From Desulfobulbaceae bacterium (GTDB lineage: Bacteria; Desulfobacterota; Desulfobulbia; Desulfobulbales; Desulfobulbaceae), in NCBI GenBank assembly GCA_019163135.1, contig JAFLKR010000032.1, forward strand, positions 1 to 53,167: a stretch of 53,167 bases of DNA, in the 5' to 3' direction. The notes under the pieces are model-generated. The model searched no databases. It was not told where the DNA came from and was given only the letters and a program-made list of their open reading frames with translations. Made by a program: the position numbers and the translations under genes. Of the stretch, positions 8,006-17,189 are shown piece after piece (position 1 is the stretch's first letter; each line of letters begins with the position of its first letter).

Positions 8006-10435
8006 TCAGAGTTTACTGAGTGTATTCTGGGTTTCGGCGATCTCCTCTGCGGTGACGCTTTGGCGCAGTTTCTCCATCCGTTTCATGGTTTCGGCGAATT
8101 GGACACCCTCGGCGGCGCTGATCCATTCCAACTGCAGTCGTTCCGGCCGCAGGCCGATCTTCTCCATCTTTTTATGGATGCGAGCAACCCGTTTTTCAGT
8201 CCAATGGTTGGCGTCGATGTAATGGCAGTCACCAATATGGCAGCCGCTCACCAGAACCACCGGCGCCCCCAGCCGGAATCCCTCCCAGATGAACTTCTCA
8301 TCGACCCGACCCGAGCACATCACTCGGATAAGGTGGACATTGGGCGGATACTGCAGTCTTGAGACCCCTGCGTAATCGGCGCCGGCATAGGAGCACCAGT
8401 TGCAGGCAAACGCCAGAATTTTCGACTCTGGGGCAATGTCCAACATGGAATCAACCTGCCCCAGAATCTGGGCATCGGTGAAGTGATTCATGCGGATCGC
8501 ATCGAAGCGGCACTCGGCCGAACAGGTGCCACAGCCAGCGCAAGCCGCAGAATTAACCACTGCCGGCTTCTTGTTCTTCACATCCACGGTGATGGCATTG
8601 TAAGGGCAGACCTCGGCGCATTTGCCGCAGGACTTGCATTTTTCGGTGATGATCACCGAAGTGATCGGTTCGGTGCTTATCTCCCCTTTATGCATCAACC
8701 GGATGGCCCGCATGGCGGCGGCCGAGGCCTGAGTGACGCTCTCCTTGATATCCTTGGGGCCCTCGGCGCACCCGGCGTAAAAAATACCGCGGGTGGCCGC
8801 ATCCACCGGCTGCAGTTTGGGATGGGCCTCCAGATAAAAGCCATCCGAGGTCAGCTGTAATCCCATGATCTCCTGGAGCCGCTGGGTGCTCGGCGCCGGT
8901 TGCATGCCCTGAGCCAGGACCAGCATGTCGAGTTCATGGAACTCTAGCTTGCCAGTGGCTGAATTCTCCACCGCGACTCTTAGCGATTTTTGGTCCAGTT
9001 CTTCCACTGATCCGGGTAAGCCGCGGATGTACTGGGCACCCATGCGGCGGCTCCGGGTGTACAGGTCCTCGAAGCCTTTGCCAAAGGCGCGGATGTCAAT
9101 ATAAAATACCTTGACCTCAACATCGGGGTAGTGCTCCTTGATGATGAAGGTCGATTTGACCGTGTTCATGCAGCAGACATTGGAGCAATGGTGACTTCCC
9201 TTTTTGGCAGAACGCGAGCCCACGCACTGGATGAACCCAACCGATTTGGGGTGGTTGCGGTCCGAAGGACGGATGAGTGAGCCCTTGGTGGGACCACTGG
9301 CGTTAACCATCCGTTCGAACTCGAGGCTGGTGAGGACATTCTCAAAACGGGTGTAGCCGTACTCATCCATTTCGGTCGGGTCATAAGGCGCAAGTCCCGT
9401 GGCGACTATGATGGTCCCGACTTCCTCGATAATCTCCTCATCGGACATGTGGAAATTAATGCAGCCTTTGGCGCAGACCTCGACGCATTTCGAGCAGACC
9501 GCCGGATTATGGCCTAGGCACTCCTTGGCATTGATCAGATAGGAGGACGGTACAGCCTGAGGGAAGGGACTGTAGATCGCCTTGCGCGAACCCATCCCCA
9601 TATTGAATTCATCGGGCCGGACTACCGGGCAGACTTTGGCGCACTCGCCGCAGGCGGTGCAACTGGTTTCATCGACATACCGGGCCTTCTTGATAATCTT
9701 AACTTTAAAATTACCCACATAGCCTTTAACATCGACCACTTCACTTAAGCTCAACAACTTTATCCGTGGATGTCGACCGACATCCGTCATCTTAGGACCT
9801 AAGATTCAAATCGAACAGTCCATGGTGGGAAAAGTCTTGTCCAACTGGGCCATGATTCCACCAACGGAGGGGCTTTTTTCTACCAGGGTGACGTCGTAGC
9901 CGCTATCGGCCAGATCGAGCGCCGCTTGGATGCCGGCAATACCTCCGCCGATGACCAGGGTCTTTTGGGTCAGCGGCAGGATGTCCTCAATCAGGGGTTC
10001 GAGGAGGCGGACTCGGGAGATCGACATGTTGACCAGGGTCTCTGCCTTGAGGGTGGCGTTTTCACGGTCATTCATGTGCACCCAACTGCACTGCTCGCGC
10101 AGATTGGCCATATCCAGCATGTAGGGATTGAGGCCCACAGAATCGATCATCTTTTTGAAGGTTGCCTCATGGAGGCGCGGCGAGCAGGAAGCGATCACAA
10201 CCCGGTCGAGTCCGTTATCTATGATATCCTGTTTGATCTGCTGCTGTCCGGGTTCGGAGCAGGCATAGACGATATCCTTCGAGACCACGACGCCATCAAC
10301 GTTTGCTGCGCCCTCGGCGACCCGATGGCAGTCCACGGTTTGGGCGATGTTGAGCCCGCAGTGGCAGACATACACCCCGATGCGGGGATCCTGATCACCG
10401 TGAGCGGCTTGTTTTGCAAGGGTTGGTTTTGACAT
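8006..10435 (-). CDS. hdrA: HdrA-MvhD fusion, probable selenoprotein (in-frame UGA = Sec at residue 210)
   Basis: FAD and iron-sulfur subunit of heterodisulfide-reductase-type complexes, the site of flavin-based electron bifurcation. I join two apparent open frames (10435-9806 and 9790-8006) because they are in the same frame and separated only by UGA at 9808-9806. Around it the protein reads TFPTMDCSI-U-ILGPKM. HdrA proteins have Cys at this place (CSxC), and Sec replaces it in methanogens and some Desulfobacterota. Order: N-terminal HdrA domain (VCHCG, about 23), FAD motif GGGIAGIQAALDLADSGY (about 162), Sec 210, cluster motifs at about 259 and 303, two ferredoxin motifs at about 597 and 630, then a C-terminal MvhD domain (CNWCSYAGAD about 678, CHIGDCHY about 730). 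Total 809 residues. The start has a GAGGAG site. Last gene of the kor-hdr operon. Confidence 0.88.
9768..9785 (-). promoter_or_regulatory. Candidate bacterial SECIS hairpin
   Basis: In the mRNA sense, a perfect 7-bp stem (GGATGTC / GACATCC) with loop GGUC begins 20 nt after the UGA at 9808-9806, inside the coding sequence. Bacterial SECIS elements are short hairpins with a GU-containing apical loop, roughly 16-37 nt behind the UGA, which bind SelB. Spacing and loop both fit. No folding program was run. Confidence 0.75.
9789..9805 (-). other. Second perfect hairpin immediately after the UGA
   Basis: The 17 bases directly after the UGA form a 7-bp inverted repeat (ATCTTAG / CTAAGAT) around GTC. 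It sits 3 bases before the SECIS candidate, making a tandem pair. It also encloses part of the ATG at 9790-9788 that would otherwise look like a start codon for a separate downstream gene. Confidence 0.55.
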
Positions 10436-10566
10436 GTTCGTTCTCCTCTATAGAAACTGCTTAAGATAGTCTGTGAGTATGTAGTTGGGAGGTAGCCAGT
10501 CTGGTTAAGATAATCTCGTCGATTTATTTGCCAACTTGCGTACCTGCCGACTTGCAACCTGGGCAA

Positions 10567-12177
10567 TCATTCCCAGCGGATGGTCTGGGCGATCACACTG
10601 GTCAGATCCATCATCTCAATGCTGAGTTGCTCGCGCCGAAAGGGATCTTCCATGGCACACTTGAGATGAATCTGGCATTTTGGGCAGGCGGTGATCAACA
10701 GGTCGCTGCCGGTGGCCTGGACCTGCTCGAGTCGTTTAACCTGCATGGCCTTGCTATAGGAATCACACCCGATCCAGGCGCAATTGCCGCAGCAGATGGC
10801 GGATGCGCCAGACTCCTTCATCTCTTCGAACTTAAGGGGTTTGAGTCGTTTCAGCAGTTTGCGGGGCAGGTCGGCCCGGTTCTCCAGGCGGCCGAGGCGG
10901 CAGGAGTCCTGGAAGGTGATGTTGCGTTCAAGCGGTTTAAAACCCACAGCCCCTTTGTCAATCTGCTCTTCGAGGAAATCGTAGAGGTGAACCACCTTAA
11001 AGGTGGTTTCGATTCCCTGGGCCGGGTAGGTGGTGTGCAAGGTCATGAAGCATTCGGGGCAGGAGGTAATCACGGTTTCGATGCCGAGCGCCTGGATTTG
11101 CTCGACGTTCAGGCGGGCGATGCGTTCGAAATTTTGCTTATCTCCAGACCAGAGGAGGTCGTGGCCGCAGCACCGCTCGTCGCTGAGCAGACGGGGGGCG
11201 ACATCGAAGAAGTTGAGGAGACGCAGGCTGTCGATTAAGATTCTGCTGGTATCCACGTCGCTGTGCTTGCCGAAAAAGATGTCGTAATAAGGGGCGCAAC
11301 CGCCGAAGAACAAGGTTTTGCTCTCGGGATCGATGCGGATATCCGCTGGCAGGTCGGTCCATCGTTTGGGTCTAATTGCCGGCGAGGTCATCGAGCGCAT
11401 CAGTGAGTGGAAAAAACCGCCGTGGGTCTCTTGGCCGGGCAGTTCGGTTTGCCGGTAGAAATTGCGCAGATCTTTAATGAACTCGGGGAAATTGACCGCT
11501 GAGGGACAACGGGCGTAACAGAGGCCGCAGGTCAGGCAGGACCAGACATTTTCGTGGACGCCGGGCGAATGCAGGCCGCCGGCAATGACCGAGGCGGCGA
11601 TGGCGCGCGGCGAAAAGGGTTTGCCGATCAGGGCCAGGGGGCAGGCGGAGGAGCATTTGCCGCAGTCCTGGCAGGCATGAATGTCATGAATGGCGATCAG
11701 TTGCTGTAGTTCCTGTTTGCGGGTGGTTACGGTCGGCGGCGGAATAAGTGGGGCGACCTCGATGCCGGTAGGACCGAGTTCACGGATATTGGCACTGAAG
11801 GTCTGGAGGAAACTGAGCATCTCTTCGGACTGTTCGGGGAGAAAGCCGGCAAAACGCAACCGTTCGCTACCCAGACCCATGATATCAAGAATACGCCCTA
11901 AGTCCTGAGTGTTGCGCTGGGAGGTGGCGGTACCACTGCCGTAGCGGCAGGTTCCAGGTTCACAGCCGACCAGAGCGACCCCGTCGGCACCCTTGGCAAA
12001 GGCCTTGAGCAACAGGGCCCGGTCGATGCGGCCGGCACAGGGGGTGCGCACCATATGAATCTCGTCTGGAATTGGCCGTCGCTGGTCCTGGAGGGTCTGG
12101 AAGGCGGCATGCGCACCCCAGTTGCACAGGAAAAGGAGTATTTTCTGGTTGTTATCGTTCTGGGTTGGGTTATTCAT
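10567..12177 (-). CDS. MvhD-HdrC-HdrB fusion protein (536 residues)
   Basis: Predicted electron-transfer subunit of the Hdr-type complex. Three modules run in order. First is an MvhD-like [2Fe-2S] domain (FLCNWGAH about residue 16, TPCAGRID, GCEPGTCRYGSG). Second is an HdrC-like pair of [4Fe-4S] motifs (CQDCGKCSSACP about 166, CLTCGLCYARCP about 211). Third is an HdrB/HdrD-like part with two CCG regions (CCGHD about 337 with CPEC about 372; CCGNCAWIGC about 466 with CPKC about 496), which in HdrB bind non-cubane clusters that reduce disulfides. The first CCG copy has fewer cysteines. The ATG at 12177 is preferred (AGGGAAAG site, 8-base overlap with the upstream gene); a frame extending to 12327 lies inside the neighbour. 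The true acceptor is unknown. Confidence 0.85.
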   Translation of the reverse strand: MNNPTQNDNNQKILLFLCNWGAHAAFQTLQDQRRPIPDEIHMVRTPCAGRIDRALLLKAFAKGADGVALVGCEPGTCRYGSGTATSQRNTQDLGRILDIMGLGSERLRFAGFLPEQSEEMLSFLQTFSANIRELGPTGIEVAPLIPPPTVTTRKQELQQLIAIHDIHACQDCGKCSSACPLALIGKPFSPRAIAASVIAGGLHSPGVHENVWSCLTCGLCYARCPSAVNFPEFIKDLRNFYRQTELPGQETHGGFFHSLMRSMTSPAIRPKRWTDLPADIRIDPESKTLFFGGCAPYYDIFFGKHSDVDTSRILIDSLRLLNFFDVAPRLLSDERCCGHDLLWSGDKQNFERIARLNVEQIQALGIETVITSCPECFMTLHTTYPAQGIETTFKVVHLYDFLEEQIDKGAVGFKPLERNITFQDSCRLGRLENRADLPRKLLKRLKPLKFEEMKESGASAICCGNCAWIGCDSYSKAMQVKRLEQVQATGSDLLITACPKCQIHLKCAMEDPFRREQLSIEMMDLTSVIAQTIRWE

Positions 12178-15100
12178 GGACACTTTCCCTGGTGAGTAGT
12201 TCTTCGAGCGCCTGCTCGAGATAGACCCGGCTACGGAATGGGCTGTCGGCGGCGCTGGTCGGGCAGACCGAGATGCAGTTGCCGCAGCCTTTGCAGAGGC
12301 CTTCGTCGATATGGGCGTGCCAGCCATTGACCCCGTTGGGTTGTAAGGTCACCGCGTGATACAGGCAGACATTGGCGCAGCGCCCGCAGCCTCGGCAGAG
12401 TTTCTCGTCGATGGCTGCGGTGAAGCCCTTGGACTGACGGGGCCCGCGCGGCATGGCCGCTGCCACCATCACCGCCGCCGCTGTCCCTTTTTTGAGCTTG
12501 GAGACATTGATGGCGGGGGGTTCGGCCAGAAAGAGGCCGGGGACCGAGGTGGCACAGGGATAGGCAAAGGGGATGCCGGAAACACCCCGCTGCTGCACTA
12601 AGGATTCAACGGTGCAACTCGGCAGCCCTTCCTGGTGGGTATAGGCAATCCGCCGTCGGGCCTTTTCCCCGAGGATGACCGTGCCGGCCCGCAGGACTTG
12701 CTGACGATCGTCGGATTCGATCAGGATTTGGAAGTCACCGAGGGTGCCGCTGATGCCCTTGACGTTCCAGTCGGGAAAGTTGTGGATGTTGGCATGGTCG
12801 ATCTGGTCTTTCAGCGGTTGCTCGGCGGTGCCGAAGCGAAAAACTTCGTGGTCCGAATCGGCCAGGGTTAGAGCGCTGCTGATGGTTGCCTGGGAATTAC
12901 CGATGACGGCGGCGGCAAAATTGTAATTGCGATCTACCGCATGCATGGGCTGCAGGTTCAGGGTCCGTTTGATCGACCGTTGCAGCAGGCCCTTGAATCG
13001 CTGCAGGGCGAGATCGGGGTTGTCGACGACCAGGCGGAGAATCTCGCCGCGCAGGTTGCAGGTCTCCACCATGGAGCGGCTGATACCGGTACCGTGGAAG
13101 AGGGCGCTTTTCAAACGGCTGCGCTGGTCGGTGCAGGAACTGCAGACAAAGTTGAGCGGGCAGCAGACGCAGGAGGCCAACACAATCCGGGTAATCGCTT
13201 TTTCGCGCACCGCCCGGACTATGGCCGACGAACCTTCCTTGACGCAGGCTGCGGGCATGGCTTCGATATGGACTATGGTCGGATCGGCGGCGGCCAGTTG
13301 TTCCAGGGTGTCGGTCATGGCATCGAGCCAGCCGAAGCTGTCGTTGCAGCGGCAGACAAAAACGCCGATGCGGATCTCCGGTGAAAGACCGGCGTCCGGG
13401 ATGGAGAAGGCCAAGCCGTGACCTTTGGTTTTCCGGGAAGCCCCGCCCAGCAGCAGCATGGCCCGGGCCGCGGCGTCAAAACCGCGGACAATCATGTCGT
13501 TGACATCCGGCCTGGCGGTATTTGGCCCGTAGGCCCGGATGATGTCGTCGCCCTTGATGTTGGGGGCAATGGTCGGGTCGGCAACGATCACAGCTCCGCA
13601 CTGCTCGACAATTTCCTCTTTTTCCTGAAAATGATCGATTGCTTTGAGCGCCCCGCAGGCAGCCACGCACTGCAGGCATTCTGAGCAGACCCCGCATTGC
13701 AGGCAACGACTGGCCTCGGTTGCCATCTGCAACGGGTTGAGGCCGAGCGCCACTTCTTGGAAATCGATTTTGCGCAGGTCGGCCCGACGTTCAGGCATTG
13801 CGACCCGCTGTTGCTTGGGCAGGTCTTCGGGAATGCAGCGGAAATCCTTGGTCAGCGGGCGGGAGGCCGTATTATGGTTGGCGACGATTCCGGTCAGGTC
13901 GTTATGAATGGTTTGGGCGACCGCCCGGCCTGAGGCCATGGCCTTGACCACCGAAGACGGTCCGGACACCGCGTCGCCGGCTGCGTATATCCGCAGGTGC
14001 GAGGTACGCATCTGGGCGTCGGTCTCGAGAAAACCGCGCTCGCTGACCGCCAATCGGCCGCCGAAACTCTTGCTGGTGAAACCGCCGACCTGACCAATGG
14101 CGACAAAGGCCCGGTCAAAGGCCAGGGAAAAAGGCTGTTGCCCTTCGACCACCACTGGCCAGGCGACCCCTCGCTGATCAGGGAGGCCGGGTTGGGTGCG
14201 CAAACACTCAAGTGACTTGAAATTTTTGTTTTCGTTTTCACCCTGAAAGGCAATCACCTGGGTGGCATCGATGATGGTGACGCCTTCTTCAAGTGCCTCG
14301 CGGACCTCATCCGGGTCGGCCGGTATTTGATTGGCGGCAAACCAGGAGACAATGCTCACCTTGGCACCCATGCGGACCAAGGTCCGGGCCAGGTCAAAGG
14401 CGGCGTTGCCGTCGCCGACCACGGCCACCCGCTCGGGCAGGTGGGTGAGGTTTTCCCAATGACGGCGGGCCAGAAAGGCGAGGCAGCCTTCAACTCCGTC
14501 GAGGTCTTCACCAGCCACACCCATCCTGCGGTCGTGCCAGGTGCCAGTGCCGAGGATCACCCCGTGGTATTCCGCAGTCATGCGGTCAAGATCCGCGGCC
14601 AGATCCACCTTATGGTCGGTGATAAAGGTGACGCCCATCCGTTCGATCAGGCCGATCTCCCGGTCGAGAATGACGGGTGGCAATCGGTGCATGCCAATGC
14701 CGTAGCGGAGCAGGCCGCCGAGGGCCCGTTCCTTCTCAAAGACCGTGACCCCGTACCCTTTTCTGGCCAGATCGGCCGCTGCCGCAATCCCGGCAGGGCC
14801 GGAACCGATGACCGCTATTTTTTCCGGTCTGGTCGGCTCGCACTTCGCCGTCATCGCCTCGCCGGCGGCCTTTTGACGGGCGGCATCAGCCCCCTCGTAA
14901 TCGGCCAGGAATCGCTTAATGGCTCGGATCGAAACCGGATCGTCGACGCTGCCGCGTCGGCAGGCGTCTTCACAGGGGTGGGTGCAGACCCGGCCGCAGA
15001 TTCCCGGCAGGACGTTGTCCCGCCGGATCAGGGCCAGGGCCTCATCAAATTTGCCTTGCGCCGCCAAGGCGATGTACCCTTGGGCATTGACGCCCAGCGG

Positions 15101-15574
15101 GCAGCTTTCCTGGCAAAGCGGCTGTTTGCGTTTATCGATATAGGGGCGGCCGGGCAGGCTGGTACGGGCATAGAAGCGCAGGGCTTTGCCAGTATCCGGG
15201 GTCTCCACCGGGCAGACGGCCGCACACTTGCCGCACAGGACGCAGCGGTCGGGATCGATAAAGGTCTGTTCCTGATCGATGCGTACACTGAACCCCTGGG
15301 GGGTGTGCTTGATCGAGGTGATCCGGGCCGGCAGCAGGGTGCGGATGGCACTGTTGCGCATGATCCGGATCAGTCCAGGGCGGTGGGCGTGGTTGAAACT
15401 CAAGCCCGAGGGCAGCCGGTACTCGTCGCTCGCGAGTTTGCGGTCGAGATCCGGGTCGCCATCGATCAGGGTGACCGGGATGCCCAGTTCCCCCAATTTG
15501 TTGGCAGCGGCGATTCCTTCCGGGGTGGCTCCGGCAATGATCACCCGGTATAAACGCTCTTTTTGTCGTGTCAT
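12170..15574 (-). CDS. GltD/HdrA hybrid iron-sulfur flavoprotein (1134 residues)
   Basis: Multi-domain oxidoreductase not matching one standard family. Visible order: a degenerate HdrA-like nucleotide-binding start; a ferredoxin motif CVLCGKCAAVCP (about 111); a glutamate-synthase small-subunit type Fe-S domain (CQESCPLGV about 154, CGRVCTHPCEDACRRG about 192); FAD motif VIGSGPAGIAAAADLARKGY (about 255); NAD(P)-binding motif VAVVGDGNAAFDLA (about 385); a cysteine cluster CLQCGVCSECLQC (about 625); an HdrA N-terminal-like domain (VFVCRCND about 738, CVCCPLNFVCSSC) and two closing ferredoxin motifs (about 1055 and 1091). GltD-type domains use NAD(P)H, so it may be the pyridine-nucleotide entry to the Hdr complex. 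It overlaps korC by 4 bases (ATGA), implying coupling. Function inferred. Confidence 0.82.
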   Translation of the reverse strand: MTRQKERLYRVIIAGATPEGIAAANKLGELGIPVTLIDGDPDLDRKLASDEYRLPSGLSFNHAHRPGLIRIMRNSAIRTLLPARITSIKHTPQGFSVRIDQEQTFIDPDRCVLCGKCAAVCPVETPDTGKALRFYARTSLPGRPYIDKRKQPLCQESCPLGVNAQGYIALAAQGKFDEALALIRRDNVLPGICGRVCTHPCEDACRRGSVDDPVSIRAIKRFLADYEGADAARQKAAGEAMTAKCEPTRPEKIAVIGSGPAGIAAAADLARKGYGVTVFEKERALGGLLRYGIGMHRLPPVILDREIGLIERMGVTFITDHKVDLAADLDRMTAEYHGVILGTGTWHDRRMGVAGEDLDGVEGCLAFLARRHWENLTHLPERVAVVGDGNAAFDLARTLVRMGAKVSIVSWFAANQIPADPDEVREALEEGVTIIDATQVIAFQGENENKNFKSLECLRTQPGLPDQRGVAWPVVVEGQQPFSLAFDRAFVAIGQVGGFTSKSFGGRLAVSERGFLETDAQMRTSHLRIYAAGDAVSGPSSVVKAMASGRAVAQTIHNDLTGIVANHNTASRPLTKDFRCIPEDLPKQQRVAMPERRADLRKIDFQEVALGLNPLQMATEASRCLQCGVCSECLQCVAACGALKAIDHFQEKEEIVEQCGAVIVADPTIAPNIKGDDIIRAYGPNTARPDVNDMIVRGFDAAARAMLLLGGASRKTKGHGLAFSIPDAGLSPEIRIGVFVCRCNDSFGWLDAMTDTLEQLAAADPTIVHIEAMPAACVKEGSSAIVRAVREKAITRIVLASCVCCPLNFVCSSCTDQRSRLKSALFHGTGISRSMVETCNLRGEILRLVVDNPDLALQRFKGLLQRSIKRTLNLQPMHAVDRNYNFAAAVIGNSQATISSALTLADSDHEVFRFGTAEQPLKDQIDHANIHNFPDWNVKGISGTLGDFQILIESDDRQQVLRAGTVILGEKARRRIAYTHQEGLPSCTVESLVQQRGVSGIPFAYPCATSVPGLFLAEPPAINVSKLKKGTAAAVMVAAAMPRGPRQSKGFTAAIDEKLCRGCGRCANVCLYHAVTLQPNGVNGWHAHIDEGLCKGCGNCISVCPTSAADSPFRSRVYLEQALEELLTRESVHE

Positions 15575-16173
15575 GGCACCAACGCTCCTGTCTGGCCCGC
15601 AGCCCGTTTCTCCCGGCCCTTGAGGGTTGAAAGGCCGTAGTCAAATCCTTTGTTGAAGGCCTCGATGTTCCGCTCCTCGGTTCCTTTAGGTACCGACTGC
15701 ACGATGGTGGCATGAGCCGCTTCACTGGACACCGCCTCGGTGATGGCGGTGCAAAAGCCGAGCATGATGATGTTGGCCATCATTTTGTTGCCCAGGTTCT
15801 CGGCCATCCGGGTGGCGGGAATGGCAAAGTGGGCGCAGGGAACCTTTTCCGGATTGACCAGATCCTGATCAACCAGGAGAACGGCGTCGGGCGCCAGGGC
15901 TGCAGCGAATTTGTCGTAACCGGCTTGGGACATGGCCACCAGAATTTGCGGATTGTTGACATAGGGGTAATGGATGGGCACATCCGAGATGATCACTTGG
16001 GCATTACAGGCACCGCCGCGGGACTCCGGGCCGTAGGCCTGCACCAGGGTGCTTTCCTTGTGGTCGCCGAGCGAGGCCGACATCCCGAGGATGCGTCCGG
16101 CCATAATGATGCCCTGGCCGCCGAAGCCGGTGACAATGATCTCCGTCTGGTGGTTTTTTTCTTGCGTGCTCAT
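15571..16173 (-). CDS. korC: 2-oxoacid:ferredoxin oxidoreductase gamma subunit (KorC-type)
   Basis: Gamma subunit of a thiamine-diphosphate 2-oxoacid:ferredoxin oxidoreductase, probably for 2-oxoglutarate (or a related branched 2-oxoacid). The 200-residue protein opens with the family hallmark TGFGGQGIIMAGRILG and contains YGPESRGGACNAQVIIS. Together with korD, korA and korB it forms a four-subunit enzyme that makes CO2, an acyl-CoA and reduced ferredoxin, or runs in reverse. It is separated from korB by 167 bases but overlaps the following flavoprotein gene by 4 bases, tying the enzyme to the Hdr modules. Confidence 0.9.
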   Translation of the reverse strand: MSTQEKNHQTEIIVTGFGGQGIIMAGRILGMSASLGDHKESTLVQAYGPESRGGACNAQVIISDVPIHYPYVNNPQILVAMSQAGYDKFAAALAPDAVLLVDQDLVNPEKVPCAHFAIPATRMAENLGNKMMANIIMLGFCTAITEAVSSEAAHATIVQSVPKGTEERNIEAFNKGFDYGLSTLKGREKRAAGQTGALVP

Positions 16174-16340
16174 AAGCTTGCGTCGTTACCGGGATGTGAG
16201 GAAAATAGAATAAAAAGGTTGTTGCGGTAATGGAGGCCGCAGTCTGTCAGGCCAGGAACAGTAAAATGGGGATTTCCTTGCAGTCATCCCCTGCCTCTGC
16301 GGCTCAATATCTGCAGACTTTCCATCTGTGTTTTAAAAAA

Positions 16341-17189
16341 TCAGTCGTCGCTGCAGGGGCGGTGGAGTTCGCTGTAGCGATCATCGCAGGTGGAACGGTC
16401 GATGTCGATGAACTTGCCGATGACTACGCCTTTCTCGAAATCGATATCCGCCCGGGCAGGGTCGGCCCCATTCTTGATGATGGTCCGGTCCTGGTAGAGC
16501 TTGAGGGTATCGAGGGGTTTTTCCTTGTTGCGGCGGCCGTAATTGATCGGGCAGGGGGAGAGCACCTCGATGAACGAAAAACCTTTGCGGACAATGGCCT
16601 CGTTGATGGCAGTGGTCAGGTCTCGGGTATGGAGAATGGTCCAGCGGGCCACATAGGAAGCGCCGGCGGCATAGGCGAGCAGGGGCAGATTAAAGGGCGC
16701 ATCCGGGTTGCCGAGCGGGGTGGTGGTGGATTTGGCCTTGTTGGGGGTAGTGGCCGCACATTGGCCGCCGGTCATGCCGTAGGTTAGGTTGTTGACGCAG
16801 ATCACGGTCAAATCCATGTTGCGCCGGGCGGCATGGATAAAGTGGTTGCCGCCGATGGCGAACAGGTCGCCGTCTCCGGAAAACACGATCACCTTCAACT
16901 CCGGTTTAGCCATTTTGATGCCGCTGGCAAAGGGGATGGCTCGGCCGTGGGTGGTATGGAAGCTGTCGAGCTTGATATAGCCCGCAGCCCGGGCCGAGCA
17001 GCCGATGCCCGAAACCATGGTGAACTGGTTGTAGGGAATCCCCGTGGCCTTGATTGCGCTGAGGCAGGAGGAGAAAACTGTACCTATGCCGCAGCCCGGA
17101 CACCAGATGTGGGGGATACGTTCGGTCCGGATCAGATCGTCCAGCGGGTGTTCCGGTTGTTTGGCCAACTTTTTCGGATTGGTGGTCAT
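16341..17189 (-). CDS. korB: 2-oxoacid:ferredoxin oxidoreductase beta subunit (KorB-type)
   Basis: Thiamine-diphosphate-binding subunit. Visible marks are HIWCPGCGIG near residue 29 (cluster/TPP region), GIGCSARAAGYIKLDSFHTTHGRA (written in part), and the TPP-magnesium motif GDGDLFAIGGNHFIHAARRN with NN following. The 282-residue length is normal for KorB. Substrate cannot be decided from motifs alone; the four-gene D-A-B-C order and similarity in style favour 2-oxoglutarate. Gaps on both sides (113 bases to korA, 167 to korC) are longer than elsewhere in this operon. Confidence 0.92.
   Translation of the reverse strand: MTTNPKKLAKQPEHPLDDLIRTERIPHIWCPGCGIGTVFSSCLSAIKATGIPYNQFTMVSGIGCSARAAGYIKLDSFHTTHGRAIPFASGIKMAKPELKVIVFSGDGDLFAIGGNHFIHAARRNMDLTVICVNNLTYGMTGGQCAATTPNKAKSTTTPLGNPDAPFNLPLLAYAAGASYVARWTILHTRDLTTAINEAIVRKGFSFIEVLSPCPINYGRRNKEKPLDTLKLYQDRTIIKNGADPARADIDFEKGVVIGKFIDIDRSTCDDRYSELHRPCSDD

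Noticed and set aside
8006-9790. Separate 594-residue oxidoreductase gene starting at the ATG at 9790
   Set aside because: The ATG is inside a hairpin, has no ribosome site, and the protein would lack the FAD-binding start of HdrA that lies in the same frame just upstream of one UGA. A single selenoprotein explains both pieces.
14327-15553. Plus-strand open frame of 408 codons
   Set aside because: Lies wholly opposite the GltD/HdrA hybrid gene; its composition is that of a shadow frame in G+C-rich DNA and it has no recognisable motif.
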